DNA from: Lepeophtheirus salmonis
Lineage: Eukaryota > Arthropoda > Copepoda > Siphonostomatoida > Caligidae
Assembly (NCBI RefSeq): GCF_016086655.4
Contig: NC_052138.2
Span: 29,213,403-29,277,402, forward strand
Length of the DNA stretch: 64,000 bases
Direction of reading: 5' to 3'
Part shown: piece after piece, positions 33,156 to 45,589 of the stretch
How the letters are laid out: each line of letters opens with the position of its first letter
How positions within the stretch are numbered: position 1 is the first letter of the stretch
Program-made: the position numbers and the translations under genes
The notes under the pieces: model-generated
The model's input: the letters and a program-made list of their open reading frames with translations, nothing else
The model's database searches: none
What the model was told of the DNA's origin: nothing

Positions 33156-34861
33156 TTAGCCAAAAGTCGCGAAAATATAACTTAAATAAGGTAAAAAAGC
33201 AATGAATAGAGAGAGAATGAGAACTCCAAATGAAAATGTATAACAGGCGGTAGCAGTTTGACTTTGTGACGTTAAGGTCTCTAGTTTTTTTTTCATAGAA
33301 AAATTATCTTGTTCCATTAGTTTCTTTTCATTCGCAAGATGTATGTACTTTTCTTTGACTAAAATTAATTTGGCAATCTTTTTCTCTGCTTGAATTAAGT
33401 TTTCTTCATAGAGCTGCAATTCCTTTAAATTAGGATGATGGAATCCTTCTTTTGTTGCTGATTCAACAGCACTCGATATAATATTAAATGAATCATCATT
33501 TTCTCCACTAAGAGGACCCACTTTTAACTCTGATAAAACGGATTCAAGTTGTCCCAATTTAACTTTTAGTCGCTTTATTTCATCTTGCTGTGTATTTACA
33601 AGTTTATTGGTTTCTTCAAGTTCAATTGATGTTTTATCATTATCTTTCTGTGGATCCCCCAGAACTATGGGTTCAATTGGATCAGTGAGAACTTCTTTAT
33701 GTTCAACAACGGTTGTTTTAGAGGATGCTGAATCCTTTAGATTTTTTATTTCGCTGTTAAGAAAAGTAACCTGTCTGGTCAGTTGCTGATTTTCTAATAA
33801 GTCTCTATCATAAAGTTGTCTGAGTGTTGCAAATTCGTCTTCTGTGTGAATGAGAGCACTTCGTAAATCTTTAACACTCTTAACCGCTTCTAATTTTTCA
33901 TCCACTAGTTTTTTAAGGGTAATTTTAGCCGTTTGCTGGTAAATTTCTTTTTCTTCTAAATACCATTTAAGTTCTTCTTTGAGTTTATCGTCATTCTTGG
34001 AAGCACATGCTGCGAGTTGTCTTTCGAGGATTTCAATTCGTGACAGAAGTCGATCTTCATCAATAAGGGCCTGCCACGTTTTAGTGGAGGCAGTTTCCGT
34101 TTGGTGAAGAATACGTTGAAATATGTTTAATTTTGTTTCCAACAACTGCTCTCTAGCAAGTGCTTCTTGGATATGTTGATTAAGTTCATATAACTCAGAT
34201 AAGGAAGACGGATCTTCCTCAATCATGGGCTCCTTCCCATCAGGGAGAATGAGTTGTATTTTGGCTATAATGCAACCATGAGCCACTTTGTGAGCATTCT
34301 CAAGTAGAAGTACAAAAGGTTAAGTTTGAAATCCGTCTGAATCAGTGAAATACATCTTATTTTAGTAATGATAAAGGATAATATAAATAATTGATTAATT
34401 ATTATGGAAAAAAGGAGAGGCAGTAATCTAGGACAATTTCCTGTCTGAGCACTGAAAAACCGGATTTCAAAATTAACCTTTCCTTCCATAACTTCAACTC
34501 CGAATTGTAGAATATCTCCAGAGTATATAATCCTAGGATCGGACTCATCAGAAGACTTGCTCAATCTGTCATTATTCACAAAAGTTCCGTTCGAGGATTT
34601 CGTGTCTTGAATATAGAAATTGTGAGTAATATCATCATACCAAAGAAGGGCATGATTCCGCGATAGGACTTTGCAATCGAAAATTGCATTGCTAAGGTCT
34701 GGTTGTGCTTTCACAACCGTTCGACCAATTTTGACAGATCCATCCAGATGAAGAGTACGATCCTCAAACTGATGAGAATTTGAGCAGCATATGAGTTTGG
34801 CGATAGGGTAATTAGTCTCGGAATCTTCTCTACCCTGAATTGAAGTAGTCACCATATTCAT
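33156..34861 (-). CDS. Slmap: Sarcolemmal membrane-associated protein homologue (SLMAP)
   Basis: SLMAP is a tail-anchored FHA protein of the STRIPAK phosphatase complex, where the FHA domain binds phosphorylated MST/Hippo kinase. There are two exons: 34,861-34,478 (128 codons) and 34,298-33,156, joined in phase 0 over a 179-nt intron with GT..AG ends, giving 508 residues. The FHA domain occupies about residues 20-115, with the expected IGR, SRNH and SSNGTF motifs. The exon junction reads GVEVMEGK then NAHKVAHGC, which matches the family's conserved block after the FHA fold. Next come WQALIDEDRLLSRIE, a hallmark of SLMAP, long coiled coils to about residue 470, and a hydrophobic tail anchor of about 25 residues at the very C-terminus. 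It is shorter than vertebrate SLMAP (about 800) but similar in order. It converges on the envelope-like gene, with stops about 300 nt apart. Confidence 0.93.
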
Positions 34862-35870
34862 TCAGACTCATCCATCCAAATCCCGGAAATACTAATAAAA
34901 ATAATTTACTATGAGTGACGTCACACAAACACACAACTTAGAAGAATTCCTCTGCGCTCCAAGCTGCTGAGCAAGATCTAGCTTTAACATCACATCAGCG
35001 CTAAAGCTTTGATCAGCGTCAGTATTAATAAATTAATAGCCAATAAGTTTGTGTCACAGACTAATTTGAAATCATTTTTCAATTAACCCGATGTTAGGCT
35101 TTAAGAATAACGGGTATCAATTATTATATTAAAACATATATATATAATTTTATATTATTTTTGGGTTTTCTCTTGTTAGCTAGCAATTCTCGCTCCTTTC
35201 CATAGTTCTCTTTTACAATTGTAATCAATAGTTGTAATCGCAACAAAATGATATAATTGTAGTATAATTGATTCATATTCATCAAATGTACGATATTATG
35301 TCCAATAAATAGTACCGAGGCTGTCACTGGGATTTTTCTCTGGGGCCCTATTTCATCAATTTTACTTTTTATCGAGGTCGAATTTTTATTCATGCAAATG
35401 TATGTAAAATTTTGACGAAGTAAAATTATATTGGAATCTGTTATTTAATTAATATTTTGACAACATAATTTCATTTATGGAAAAATTTATTAAAAGTTTG
35501 ACAACAGCCACTGCCTTTACACAAACCTCAATCCCCCTCCCCCCCCCCTGGATATACCAATAGCCAGGCTCTATGTTGTAAAATATGGAATGTCAATTGG
35601 AAAATTTAACGTTATCTTTGACGAGTACATTTCGTTAATTCATAGCTGACGCAGTCTGTTGAACAATAGTTATGTAATTTTATAAATAAAATGAAAAATC
35701 CAACACAAATTGTAAATGTTTTTAAACTCCCCCAAAAAATATCCTAGAAACAGCCTTGCCTAAAGCTTATATAAATTATACCTACAGGAGCACTAAATAG
35801 TAAATATTATATAATTAATGAATCCGTATTTAAATTAAAATATAATCTGCCGCCGAATAGTAAATTATCT
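34862..35870. other. SLMAP upstream region, gene-free
   Basis: Probably promoter and 5' UTR of SLMAP near 34,862-35,000, with GTGACGTCACAC at about 34,915-34,926 as a CRE-like site. The rest is AT-rich with a C-run (TCCCCCTCCCCCCCCCTGG) near 35,530. Confidence 0.35.
34915..34926. promoter_or_regulatory. CRE-like palindrome upstream of SLMAP
   Basis: GTGACGTCACAC lies about 55 nt upstream of the SLMAP start codon. The TGACGTCA octamer is the CREB/ATF consensus. Function is not shown, and the same octamer also occurs in repeats of this window. Confidence 0.3.
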
Positions 35871-35877
35871 ATATAAA

Positions 35878-36335
35878 TTATTTCACTTCTAGCTCTTTAT
35901 TTGGCATTAACAGTAGATGATTCTCAAAGTTGTTGTCTCTCAGCCTCTGTCTACTACTCCTCAGGATCTGTTTGGCATTGGAGAACAAACACTCGCTACT
36001 GTTACGACTGGGATGCATGATATTATATCTTTGAAATACCTTTTTGGCCCTCGAGTAGGCCAAAACCATTTCCAGACCTTCAGTCATCTTTCCACTTCCT
36101 CCTTAGCCGTATCCATCTTTTGGGACGTTTGGCGGGGGAAAAACTATCTCGAGACCAGTCTATGTCTTGAGACTGCTCTTGAGAATCACAGCACTATTCC
36201 ATGATACGTAATTTTGTACAAATTGATCGGATCGCAATTTTTTTGCTATTTCTGTTGCAATATAAAGATCAGGAACAATTGCGTTACTGCGATCAGTGAT
36301 ATAATATCGCCATATCGCAATTGATCGCCGATCAG
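35878..36335 (-). mobile_element. hAT transposase C-terminal relic
   Basis: On the minus strand the last about 70 codons read as the hAT dimerisation region (NSSECLFSNAKQILRSSRQR followed by LRDNNFENHLLLMPNKEL). Upstream to about 36,335 a broken frame (ATEIAKKLRSDQFVQNYVSW) probably continues the protein. In-frame stops interrupt it near 36,165 and 36,110. There is no intact N-terminus or zinc finger. No terminal repeats were identified for this copy. Confidence 0.65.
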
Positions 36336-36676
36336 AAATAAACTCAGATCAACAAGCCTGTATATATATATATACATAGACTTCACAAATGAAAAGGAAC
36401 TAAAATGAAAATATCTAAATAACAAAATACACCATAACTATTATTAATGCAAGGACTACTAGTACTACTTCTTCTAGTAGTCCTTGATTAATATTATCAA
36501 AAAAAGGGTGAAAAATGACTTGATCTCTCTCTGTGCCTATCGTGTTATGGCCGTCAAAATTGAGAAATTTGTGAAAGAGAAATAAAAAGGAAGACGGCAA
36601 ATGTTGTAAATCAGGTGTATAGCTAGGGGCGGCATGTTCCCTCTTGTAAAAGTTGAGCCAGACTGCTTCTTAGTAT

Positions 36677-36890
36677 TGTTTCAGTCCTTATTTAGGACTA
36701 AAAACTGTAGTTTCCTACCAGTACAGTATCCGTCCGGTCTAGTTGAGTCCTACCTATCAGTCGTAAAAACTTGTAAAGCTCGGTTCTTCATGAACTTCAC
36801 TCAACTTTATTTCTTCTTTTTTCAATCAGTTCTAGTACTGACAGTCCGAAGGACTGGTTCGACCGTTTCCGAGGATTGAAACAAAACTTC
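36677..36890. repeat. MITE-like repeat with TTGTTTCARTCCT ends
   Basis: The left end TATTGTTTCAGTCCTTATTT and the right end GGATTGAAACAAAA are inverted with respect to each other. The interior shares AATCAGTTCTAGTACT and ACAGTCCGAAGGACTGG with 26.59-26.87 kb. The flanks CTTCTTAG and CTTCTGCC agree at five of eight bases, a weak target duplication. Confidence 0.45.
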
Positions 36891-37375
36891 TGCCAAAAAG
36901 TAACTTTTTCAAAATGAAGAGGTTATGTGATAAATCAAGTAAACCTTCCTTCTTTGTGAAAATAACCACGATAAATATTTTGACACGACAGTTGTTATAA
37001 AATGCTTAAAAATTTAAATTTTATTGGTTTTCTCTCCTCCCCCTCATTCTATGTCAAAATTATAGAACCTCTCTATTTTTTCAAAAAGAGAATTTGAAGA
37101 TAATAATTTTTAAGGTTTGAAGATTATAATTTATAACAAGTAGCCGGTAGAGTCATTCAGATTAAATTGTTTATTCCTTAATACGTTGTTTACATGTACA
37201 CGCTCGATAAATATGGAAACTTACTTTGAATTACTATTTTAAATTTGATATACTGTAAGTAACGCCTTTTATATGGCTGAAAAAAAAGGAAATATTTTTT
37301 TCTTAATGACAATGCCGGTCAGAATAGATGGCTCATAATCATGTTTTATGCTGCAACTCCCATACTAGATTTTGA

Positions 37376-37446
37376 TCACTCCTTTCAAGGTTAATATAAA
37401 TACAGAAAATATAAATTGTATTTCTGTTAACCTTCACTCCTTTCAA
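37376..37446. mobile_element. Minimal foldback element with 13-bp flanking direct repeats
   Basis: A 45-50 bp imperfect palindrome (AAGGTTAATATAAATACAG facing TGTATTTCTGTTAACCTT) is flanked by exact copies of TCACTCCTTTCAA at 37,376-37,388 and 37,434-37,446. The palindrome arms match the termini of the MITE at 50,120-50,440, as if only the two ends were left. Confidence 0.5.
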
Positions 37447-37664
37447 TAATTGATTTTATTTTTTTAGAAAAATAATTTTTTATACATATATATTTTATTT
37501 TTTAAATAAAAAAAAGATTACAATATTTGGCTCTTTCTATATTCTATTAAAGCCGTCGTTTCGCGCCCCATAAAACGTTTTAGATCTTAATAGATGAAAT
37601 GAATACAGAATTGAGACTATGATGAAATGAATCATGAACATGTGCATCTTATAGAAACCAAACC

Positions 37665-38349
37665 ATGAATTTAACTCAATTACCAGATTCGGTCCTTCTT
37701 CATATACTGAGTTTTGTTCCACACTCGGATCTTTTTGAAATATGTTACACTTTGGAGGAAGAGATAACGTATCGCTTAAGTACCCTATCTAAGGATCCAA
37801 GTCTTTGGAGAAAAATCGTACTTACTCGTCCTCTTAATCGAATCCGTCTCAAAAAACTTGTTCCTCTTCTCCACTCCAAAACCAAAGAAATTCTCATCAC
37901 AGGATCTTTAAGGTTTGAATTTTTTTTTAGTTGAGCTCATTCTTTTTTAATAGTGTTATCATTTATCTCATTTTACTTGAAATCATTATTTTAGGGGGCC
38001 ATCGATTTCCGAGTATTTTTTAGAGAGTCTTCGTCGACGTTGTCAAAATTTGGAAAGTCTTTGTTTTGTCGATGTTGTCCTTGATGTTCATACCTCATTC
38101 TTTCGTACACTCTCAATCAAGTCGTTAATAAAACTACATCTTATACGAGTTAAAATTATAAATTTGCCCTTTATTCGCTCTAATTATTCTTCGCCTTTTC
38201 GAAATTTTTCCAAAATATTTCCTCTCATCCAAGAGTTAAAACTTGTTGAAGCATCCTGGCTCCATGAGTCTGATATGATTCATATCAAGAAATCTAAGAA
38301 TATTCAACTTATTATTGAGGTAAAGGAAGAATATAAAATTTTTTATTGA
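37665..38349 (+). CDS. F-box protein, LRR-like C-terminal part
   Basis: Two exons, 37,665-37,912 and 37,995-38,349, join in phase 2 across an 82-nt intron (GT..TTTTAG) to give 200 residues. Residues about 2-47 form an F-box (LPDSVLLHILSFVPHSDLFE, then a conserved W in PSLWRKI). The F-box binds Skp1 in SCF ubiquitin ligases. The remainder has leucine-spaced segments (SLRRRCQNLESLCFVDVV, SIKSLIKLHLIRVKI, LIQELKLVEASWL) like the degenerate LRRs of FBXL proteins and presumably recruits a substrate, which cannot be named. The junction restores R in ITGSLR-GPSISEYF. It is a small member of a large family, and orthology is unclear. Confidence 0.8.
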
Positions 38350-39515
38350 TTAGTTATAATTGAAATTAATTGTAATTGATCCAGGTACATAATAAGAATG
38401 TCCAGAAAAAAACAAAGCGTATAAAATTTGCAAGATGAGTGCAACCGAGTAAAATATATATGTCTTTATTAAGTTTTTTAGGAAATGTGTCCGGTTGTGA
38501 AAGATATAATTACTAAAAAAAAATATTCTATCATTTTATTTCACTATTTGTGCCAAATAGTGTGCAATTGTAGTTGTTACTACGTTACTTAGTTAAAAAG
38601 ATTAAAAATCCACAAAAATTTTAACAAAATGTGTTTATTTTTAGTAGCTAGAACAGTAATTCCCAACCTAGTCATCACTGTGAAGCCCTAAAGCATTTTT
38701 TTATATACTATAGAATAATAATTATGTATAATACAATAATTAAATAGTTATGAAATATATATCTCTTGAAGTTACACCACGGAGCACAAGGGATCCAATG
38801 AGCTAGAACATAGGTTAAGTTACATAAAACATATAGATAAATAATATTTGCGTACAATGTGTAATATATGTGTTGTACCTGCTTACATCAGTTCATAATT
38901 TTCATTGTATTGTGCATTCTGAGACGGTATAAAGGGATATTATGATTTAGTCTTATTTTAGCTAAAAAAATTATTTGTTATATTATTTTAATAAATAAAG
39001 TATGATTTGCCTTTATATTTCTGAATTCTAACGGTATATTAATTAGGTTATCCTTGGTATACTATTTTTGGAATTTACAAGTTACAATTTGTGCGTCTCA
39101 TAACAACTTGTTGTTTTTTTATAACACTGCCGTTTTAATTTTACGAATTATTTAGATTCATTTCAAATGACAAAATATTTAATAGTTAATATGAATGTTA
39201 TTTAAACTATGAAGGCAGTACTACGATAGATAAAGCTAGGATACAAATTTAAAAATAATGGAAAATTAGCATGAAATATTCCTTGTTATAGTTCATTTAT
39301 CTATACAAAAGTAATGATTTTTGCAAAAAAATAATTAATAATGGAAATTTATGTATTATAAAAACAAATAGCAAAATATATTTCTTCATCCTTGCACTTT
39401 CAATAGTAATATTATTACTAAAAGTAATCAAGAGGGGGCATTAATAAAGTCCGCTATATTAATGTCATAATTTATACATTTGCGTTGTAATTAGTATGAA
39501 TCATGATGCGATTAA
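38350..39515. other. Gene-free AT-rich stretch
   Basis: No exon was recognised. At 38,655-38,720 lies TAATTCCCAACCTAGTCATC and GAAGCCCTAAAGCATTT, a dispersed repeat fragment whose inverted partner is near 62,600-62,670. Confidence 0.35.
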
Positions 39516-40249
39516 TCAATATCGTGCAATTGTCGAAACAGGCTCATCTTCATCGATCGCATTATGACTCCGTTTTTGAGGGAAACATTGGGTTAATTCC
39601 ATATTGCAACAGTGGATCTTGGTATCTTTTAATTTTTTGTAGAATTGAAATGTGGAGGTTGAATAATTTATGGGAAGGTTATCAAGCTTTTCAAATAGAT
39701 TCTGGATAATGATCTTGTTTGAAGTAGACGACGGGTCCATTTGATTTAAGGCGACTAATTAAAGCGAAAGTATAGAAATTAATATATATATGCAATGGAA
39801 AAATATTCATCATTACCAAATAGTTTAATGATGTTTGGATTCGCAAATTTATCAACGAATGATCCTAATAACTCTCGCATTAAGTCAATTTCTCGACTGT
39901 ATCTATCCATATAATAAAAAATGGGAACCACAGAATGAAGGGATATGATGTAATGAGAAAGAATATTGTTAAATGCATTGACAAATGCCTCTCCTTCCAC
40001 GGATTGTACGTCTTTAGTCCATTTCAAGATGATAATGCCAATTTGTTCAATGAGATTTTCAAAGAGTCTTCCAGTAAAGCCTTTACAAACACATTTATAA
40101 ACGGCTGAGTACATTTTCTCAAAAGAAACTGGCTCATGATTGAAGGACGATGGCTTCAATATCCTTTCCAATGCCTCCTTTAACATGGGCCAGTAAATTG
40201 TTTCATAGTCGTCCACCGTCATAGGAATCATTTTAAGAGTTAGTTTCAC
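39516..40249 (-). CDS. CACUL1: CACUL1-like cullin-domain protein
   Basis: In mammals CACUL1 (CAC1) associates with CDK2 and promotes the G1/S transition. It carries a cullin-like N-terminal repeat without the cullin RING-binding part. Here exon 1 (40,249-39,817) and exon 2 (39,754-39,516) join in phase 1 over a 62-nt intron, giving 223 residues. The start region MTVDDYETIYWPMLKEALER, EKMYSAVYKCVCKGF and the hydrophobic SLHSVVPIFYYMDRY segment match the family as I know it. The C-terminus has a basic QKRSHNAIDEDE stretch, as in the vertebrate tail. The protein lacks the long disordered N-terminus of the human protein (about 370 residues). An acceptor-like TTTACAAAAG just upstream of the ATG leaves open an additional 5' exon. 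The middle of the C-terminal half is shorter than usual, so a missed exon is possible. Confidence 0.75.
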
Positions 40250-42534
40250 TTTTGTAAACCATTTAATTTACTTACTTAGTTTGTATGTGTAATCACTTAA
40301 TATCCGTGTACATATTATATATTTAGTATTAATTAATTTGTAAATATACTATGTTATTATTAATAACATCATCAAACATTTTAAAGGTTTGACATTGTGC
40401 TTACTGTTTACTTTGTTGTTCGTTTTTGAAATGTCAGTTGTCACTTTTTTTTCTTTTTGATCTCTTTAAGAGAATTCTCTTTTGGCCAGCTTCTAGCTAT
40501 ATATCCCAGATACTTTCGTATATATATAAATTATTTAATATAATAGATAATAAATTTCAATTCTGTATTCAGGGTAAAGTATTATTTATATTCGACTATT
40601 TTTTTTTCTGTGAGTGCATTTAAAAAAGTCATATGCATATTTTTATTTAAACTGGAGTCTTGAATGTATGATTATTGGTTTCCATTGGTTTATATAATGC
40701 TAATAAATTGTTTTCTAATTATAAATGTTGTTTTATTGAAGTTCTATACTTGTTCCAAGAACATAATCTCCATGTATATCAAGATACTTCACTTTGTGCC
40801 GTGGCTTGTCTCCAAATCATATCTCAAAGATTTATTTATTGAAGATTTCCCCTCAGCAAAAACGAGGCTGTGTGATTTCAAATCCATGCTTCATCCCTCT
40901 TCATTATATACCCGGTCCAATGTACTTAAATCAGTTTCTCTCCTTTGATTCAGTTGTACAATAATTATAAATAATAATGAATGTATTATTATAAATTAAA
41001 CTAGCACGAACACGCTATCTTAAAGATAGGCAATTAAAAAGATTTTATTTTATTTAGCTTGTTTATGTTAAAATTTTAAACTACAACGATCTACTATAAA
41101 CTATAATTATATAATAGGAAAATTTATATTATCCTCCTTCTATAGAGTAATTGATGAAAATATATAATCTAACCTGCACCTCCTTTTGACCATGTGAAAA
41201 TATTGATTTTGGTAAATATAAAGGAATTTTTTCAAATGTTTGACCCATGTGATTTATTTATTGTCATTGTCATTGCTAACTTGCAATGTTCCTTCTTCAG
41301 CCATAATGAAGATTGAAGACTCATACTAAGATTAACTTGCTCATCCTCTTCCTAATTATCTTTTTTAATTCGTATTTAATATACTTTCTGTTAGTACAAC
41401 AAATTCGTTTTTTTGATGCATTTTCGAATCGACAACCCATACATTAAAAAACTACGAGACACGGGAAATCGATGTTGTTTTATTTAATATAAAAAAATCA
41501 ACTTATTTGCAAAAAATTAAACTTGCCCTGATCAGAATTAAACATAGCCTTACGTACGTAAATCAAAATTCTTAACAACTTTTATTTTAAATCTAAAATC
41601 TGAATTTGTCTCCGTTTTTATCATTATTTTTCTAAGCGGGACATATATCACACATACACTCATAAATTATTTTAATTATATAGGATAACTAATAAGTCTA
41701 TTGTGTGTATTTTGGAATTTTGAGGATATTAACATATCCTGATATGCTAATATCATATGATCAATGCATGATCAGTGATCATGCATTTACCTCAGGGGCT
41801 GCCCTGAAGCTTCTTATAAAGCCACAAAATTGACTTTCTACTTCATCTGTTATTTAAATATGATTTGTCGAATGTTACTTGGAAAATAATAATAATCATA
41901 TTGGTTTATCTGAGATCGTTTTACTGCTGAGTTTCTAATACTCCCCAAAAAAATATTGTTCATTCAAAAGCTCTCACATACATTGAAAAATTATTTTTAA
42001 AGTATTATTTATTTAATTTAAATATATGTATAATGCATATATCTACATATATTACATAGAGACTTGTTCTGATAGTATTTTTTAGATACTTTTAAGAAAT
42101 AATTTTCATAAATCCCGTGCGATGATATTCAAAAAAATATAAATATATAATCCAGGTCTGAGCTTTCAACTCTTTTATAAAATATTCTCACCAAGATTTG
42201 TATTATATTTATTTACATTAAATAAAATAAGACGAATTTTCTCCATGTCAAGTTTGCCACACGGCAAATGTTCCTTAGACCGTTGATAAAATTATTATAT
42301 TTTGAATTTGATCTCATTTAACCTCTTTTTGAAGTAAAATAACAAATACACTTTTAAATTATATTGGATGAATTGATATTATATATGAGTAAAATATATC
42401 ATTGTTCACAATACTTAAATACATAATGAAATAATTAATTTTTCTATAACCATGTAATATAAAAAGCTAGATAAATTATTTATAAAATTTTAATTGCACA
42501 TCAAATATGAGTTTTTTTATTCCATTTGATAAGT
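40250..42534. other. Gene-free AT-rich stretch
   Basis: Contains the dispersed repeat at 41,275-41,680. An open frame at 40,664-40,948 has no recognisable domain. A TTTATT at about 42,517, reading AATAAA on the minus strand, lies shortly after the UGT stop. Confidence 0.35.
41275..41690 (+). repeat. Dispersed ~420-bp repeat, copy 1
   Basis: It aligns by eye along its whole length with 57,740-58,175: CCATAATGAAG, TTTTTTAATTCGTATTTAAT, TGCATTTTCGAATCGAC, GACACGGG, ACTTGCCCT, TACGTAC and TAAATTATTTTAAT occur in the same order in both. No coding frame. Confidence 0.6.
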
Positions 42535-44425
42535 TTAATCCGTTTTTGTTTTTTGCTTTCTACGGAAAAACCTTTTTGTTGCAAAGAATAGAGCACACAA
42601 AATAACAAGAATAAATAGAATAACATCTAGTGAAAAATACTGGAATATGTTGAGGTGCCTTCCGCTCATGAGCATATGCTTTGCACCCTTTGTTAGTGAT
42701 AAATATTCTAAAAACCAGACTGCATCATCTATTGGATGATTTCTTTGCATTTTAAATAGAGTTGACAGTTTTCTAACATTGTCTGTAAAGCTGAAAAGAT
42801 AGATTTTGTTAGTTAATTATACTATACATTGATTAGGCTCACTCATACCTTTGATTACTAGTCACTTCTATAATACCATTATAAATCTCCTCTTCAGTTG
42901 CGAATTTGGACAAAATTAAAGCTATTTTTTTCTCTTGTAATCGAGTTGCCACATCACCTTGGTCAATGAATATTGGCATGCCAATCATTGGAACTCCAAA
43001 GTAAATTGCTTCAAGGACTCCATGCATTCCACAGTGTGTGAAAAAAGCTATTGTTTTTGGATGGTCCAATATATCTTGCTGAGGCAAAAAGGTTGACGTA
43101 TAAATATTATTTGGCAAATTGTCCATTTGAGATTCAATTTTGACAATGAACCGGAAAGGAAGCCGAGAAAATGCATTAAATATATTTCGCATCATTTTTT
43201 CAGGAACAATTGCCATATCAAATATAAATCCCATGCTTAAAAGAATAACTCCATTCGGAGCACCATCAATCCATTCTTCCAATTCCTGTAAATAAAATCA
43301 TTTTAATAAGTTGACCTATGAATTATAAATAAATTTTTATAACACCTTTGGTAGTTCTTGCCTCTCTTTACGAATTTGCATTCCTCCAATATTAATTGCA
43401 GTATCTGCTTTTAACCTTGGATAGTCAATAATATCATTGGTATTTATAAGCAACCCATTCACATTCGATATAAGTTCCTCTGAAGATAGCACTTCTTTTT
43501 CAGTTTTCAAATATTTAGCTATATACCCATCAACTAACCAGCAATGGAACTTTATAAATAACCTTCCAAATACAACTTTATTTAAAAAGTTGTAGGTTCT
43601 CTCAAAAAAGTTCATATTTGTAGATAGTCTTGACAAAAAAGTTGGTATATAAGACGGAGGGGTCGATACGGAAGAGAATTCACATTCTCCTCCAGAGAAC
43701 GAAAATGCCCAATATCCTGCAGTCGGAATATTCAAATGATAAGCAAGGGCTAAGCTACATTCATTATAAATTAAGTCAACCACCATTAGATCAAAATTTT
43801 CCTTCTTAACTATTTCTATTAATTCAGAGTTCAACATTTTAGCACAATGCTCTTCGACGACTTTCCATGGTGACCTTTAAGAAATGCAATACTAAAATTA
43901 TCTTTGGTTAATAAAAATTAATTATAATCATGCAAAGATGTGGTTGGTACAAGTATTTTCTAAACTTATTGTTATGAATATCAATAACATATTTTTTTTT
44001 TTAAATAATGAACCAAGCTATAAGAAATGGAGTTAACACAGAAACTGCTACTAATGATCTAACCCAGGAAGTTGCAGTATTGATAATATAGAAAGTCCTT
44101 CGTTCCATAAAAGGTCCATTGGAATTTGGAAAACGCCTTCCTCTTCTCGTGTAAGAAATGGGATGTTTCCTTGAGTATTATTAATCGCTAGTAAAATTTC
44201 CTTATGGCGTGGTCCCAATGATTTTAATGTTAAATTGTGTTGATCTCGGAAGCGAATAGTAGTTACACGATGACCTCTTTCAATCAATTTACTTGCAACT
44301 GAATGAAGGGTCAAAACATGACTTCCAGCATAGAAAGGATGAATGATTAAGAACTTATCCGAATAAGATGACGGAATTATTGATCCAAGAAAAAATAAAA
44401 AAAAACAAAGGAAATCCATCTTCAC
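42535..44425 (-). CDS. UDP-glycosyltransferase (UGT)
   Basis: This enzyme would transfer a sugar from a UDP-sugar to small lipophilic compounds at the ER lumen, the usual detoxification role of arthropod UGTs. Four exons (44,425-44,064; 43,874-43,346; 43,285-42,849; 42,790-42,535) join with consistent phase over introns of 189, 60 and 58 nt, giving 527 residues, the family's normal size. A signal peptide covers about residues 1-22. The catalytic His is at 36 in AGSHVLTLHSVASKLIERGH. The UGT signature runs around residues 360-406, with THCG at 380-383 and the sugar-binding D405-Q406. The usual THGG reads THCG, which the signature tolerates. A membrane anchor lies near the C-terminus, followed by a basic tail ending KTKTD, a KxKxx-type ER retrieval signal. 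AATAAA on this strand follows the stop by about 13 nt. Confidence 0.93.
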
Positions 44426-45580
44426 ATTAATAGAACAAAAAGAATGACTTGTTGACTAGCTAATGACTACTAGCAAGAGTCAATGGACAATGTGTAGTCA
44501 CGACGTTCTTGTATGTAATACTACTAATACTAAATATTCTATTAATGTCTATGTATAATGTAGCACCCTCGAACCATGTAAATATTTTTTTTACCTTTAA
44601 GTATCCTGTGCAAAGAGAAATTCTAACGAATATATTATATATATATATGTATAGTCCCACTGGTATATATTAACGAAGGTAGATTGCTTTTAACAACACA
44701 AGTTCTATCAAGTATTCTAATGATAATACTGTTAATTCCATCATAATTAATATTTCTCTATATCTAATAGAAGACTTATAGTCCTCATATTAATTTGAAA
44801 TTTAATTTTTTTTCGTACATTTGTAAAATATTTTACATGTTTCTGTCAAAAAATGTTTATACCTATTAAAAACATATTTGTAACCGTTATTTAAAAATAT
44901 TAATTAATGAAACAAATGCGAAAGTGACTATATTATATAGTAACATAATAAGTTTATAATATTTTTACAAATTATTTCTTTATATATTATATTTAACGTA
45001 AGAATAATGATTATTAATAACTTCTTAGTTATTCGTTATTTTGTTAATTTTATTACATCCTTCTGTTTCATTTAAGCACCTTTTCTAATGGCTACAAATG
45101 CTTAGCTACTCTTTTAATAAATATGACATTAATACGGCTGACTTAGTTAATGTCTACTGTTTTATTTCAAATATATATCTAAGATATAAGATAATCAAAG
45201 ATTATAAGTACATGTAAAACATCGGATTGACCTAAAGCTAAATTTAAAATCTAAAACCATTTGTATAGATATCCTTATTCATAATAGGCGTAGCAACTAG
45301 GTGTGTAGAACGTTTTCATTGACGTCATACATTACATCATAATTGAAGGACACGCCATCTTGGTGGCTCAAATTTGATATTTTTAATACATAAAATGACT
45401 AGAATATTGTTTTCTTTTTTGGATCGTTTTGGCACAAAAAAAATAGAGATAAAAATGTCTTATTATGTCCATTGTGAAATCGTGAAATTTTATCTACAAT
45501 ATGAAATTCAGATAACATTGTAATAACATATGACGGTCTGATATTTAATAAAATTAGGCAATAGAGGGACTGATTTTTGA
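44426..45580. other. UGT upstream region and gene-free stretch
   Basis: AT-rich, with (TA)n at about 44,633-44,648. No TATA box or exon could be assigned. Confidence 0.3.
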
Positions 45581-45589
45581 TAGACAATA

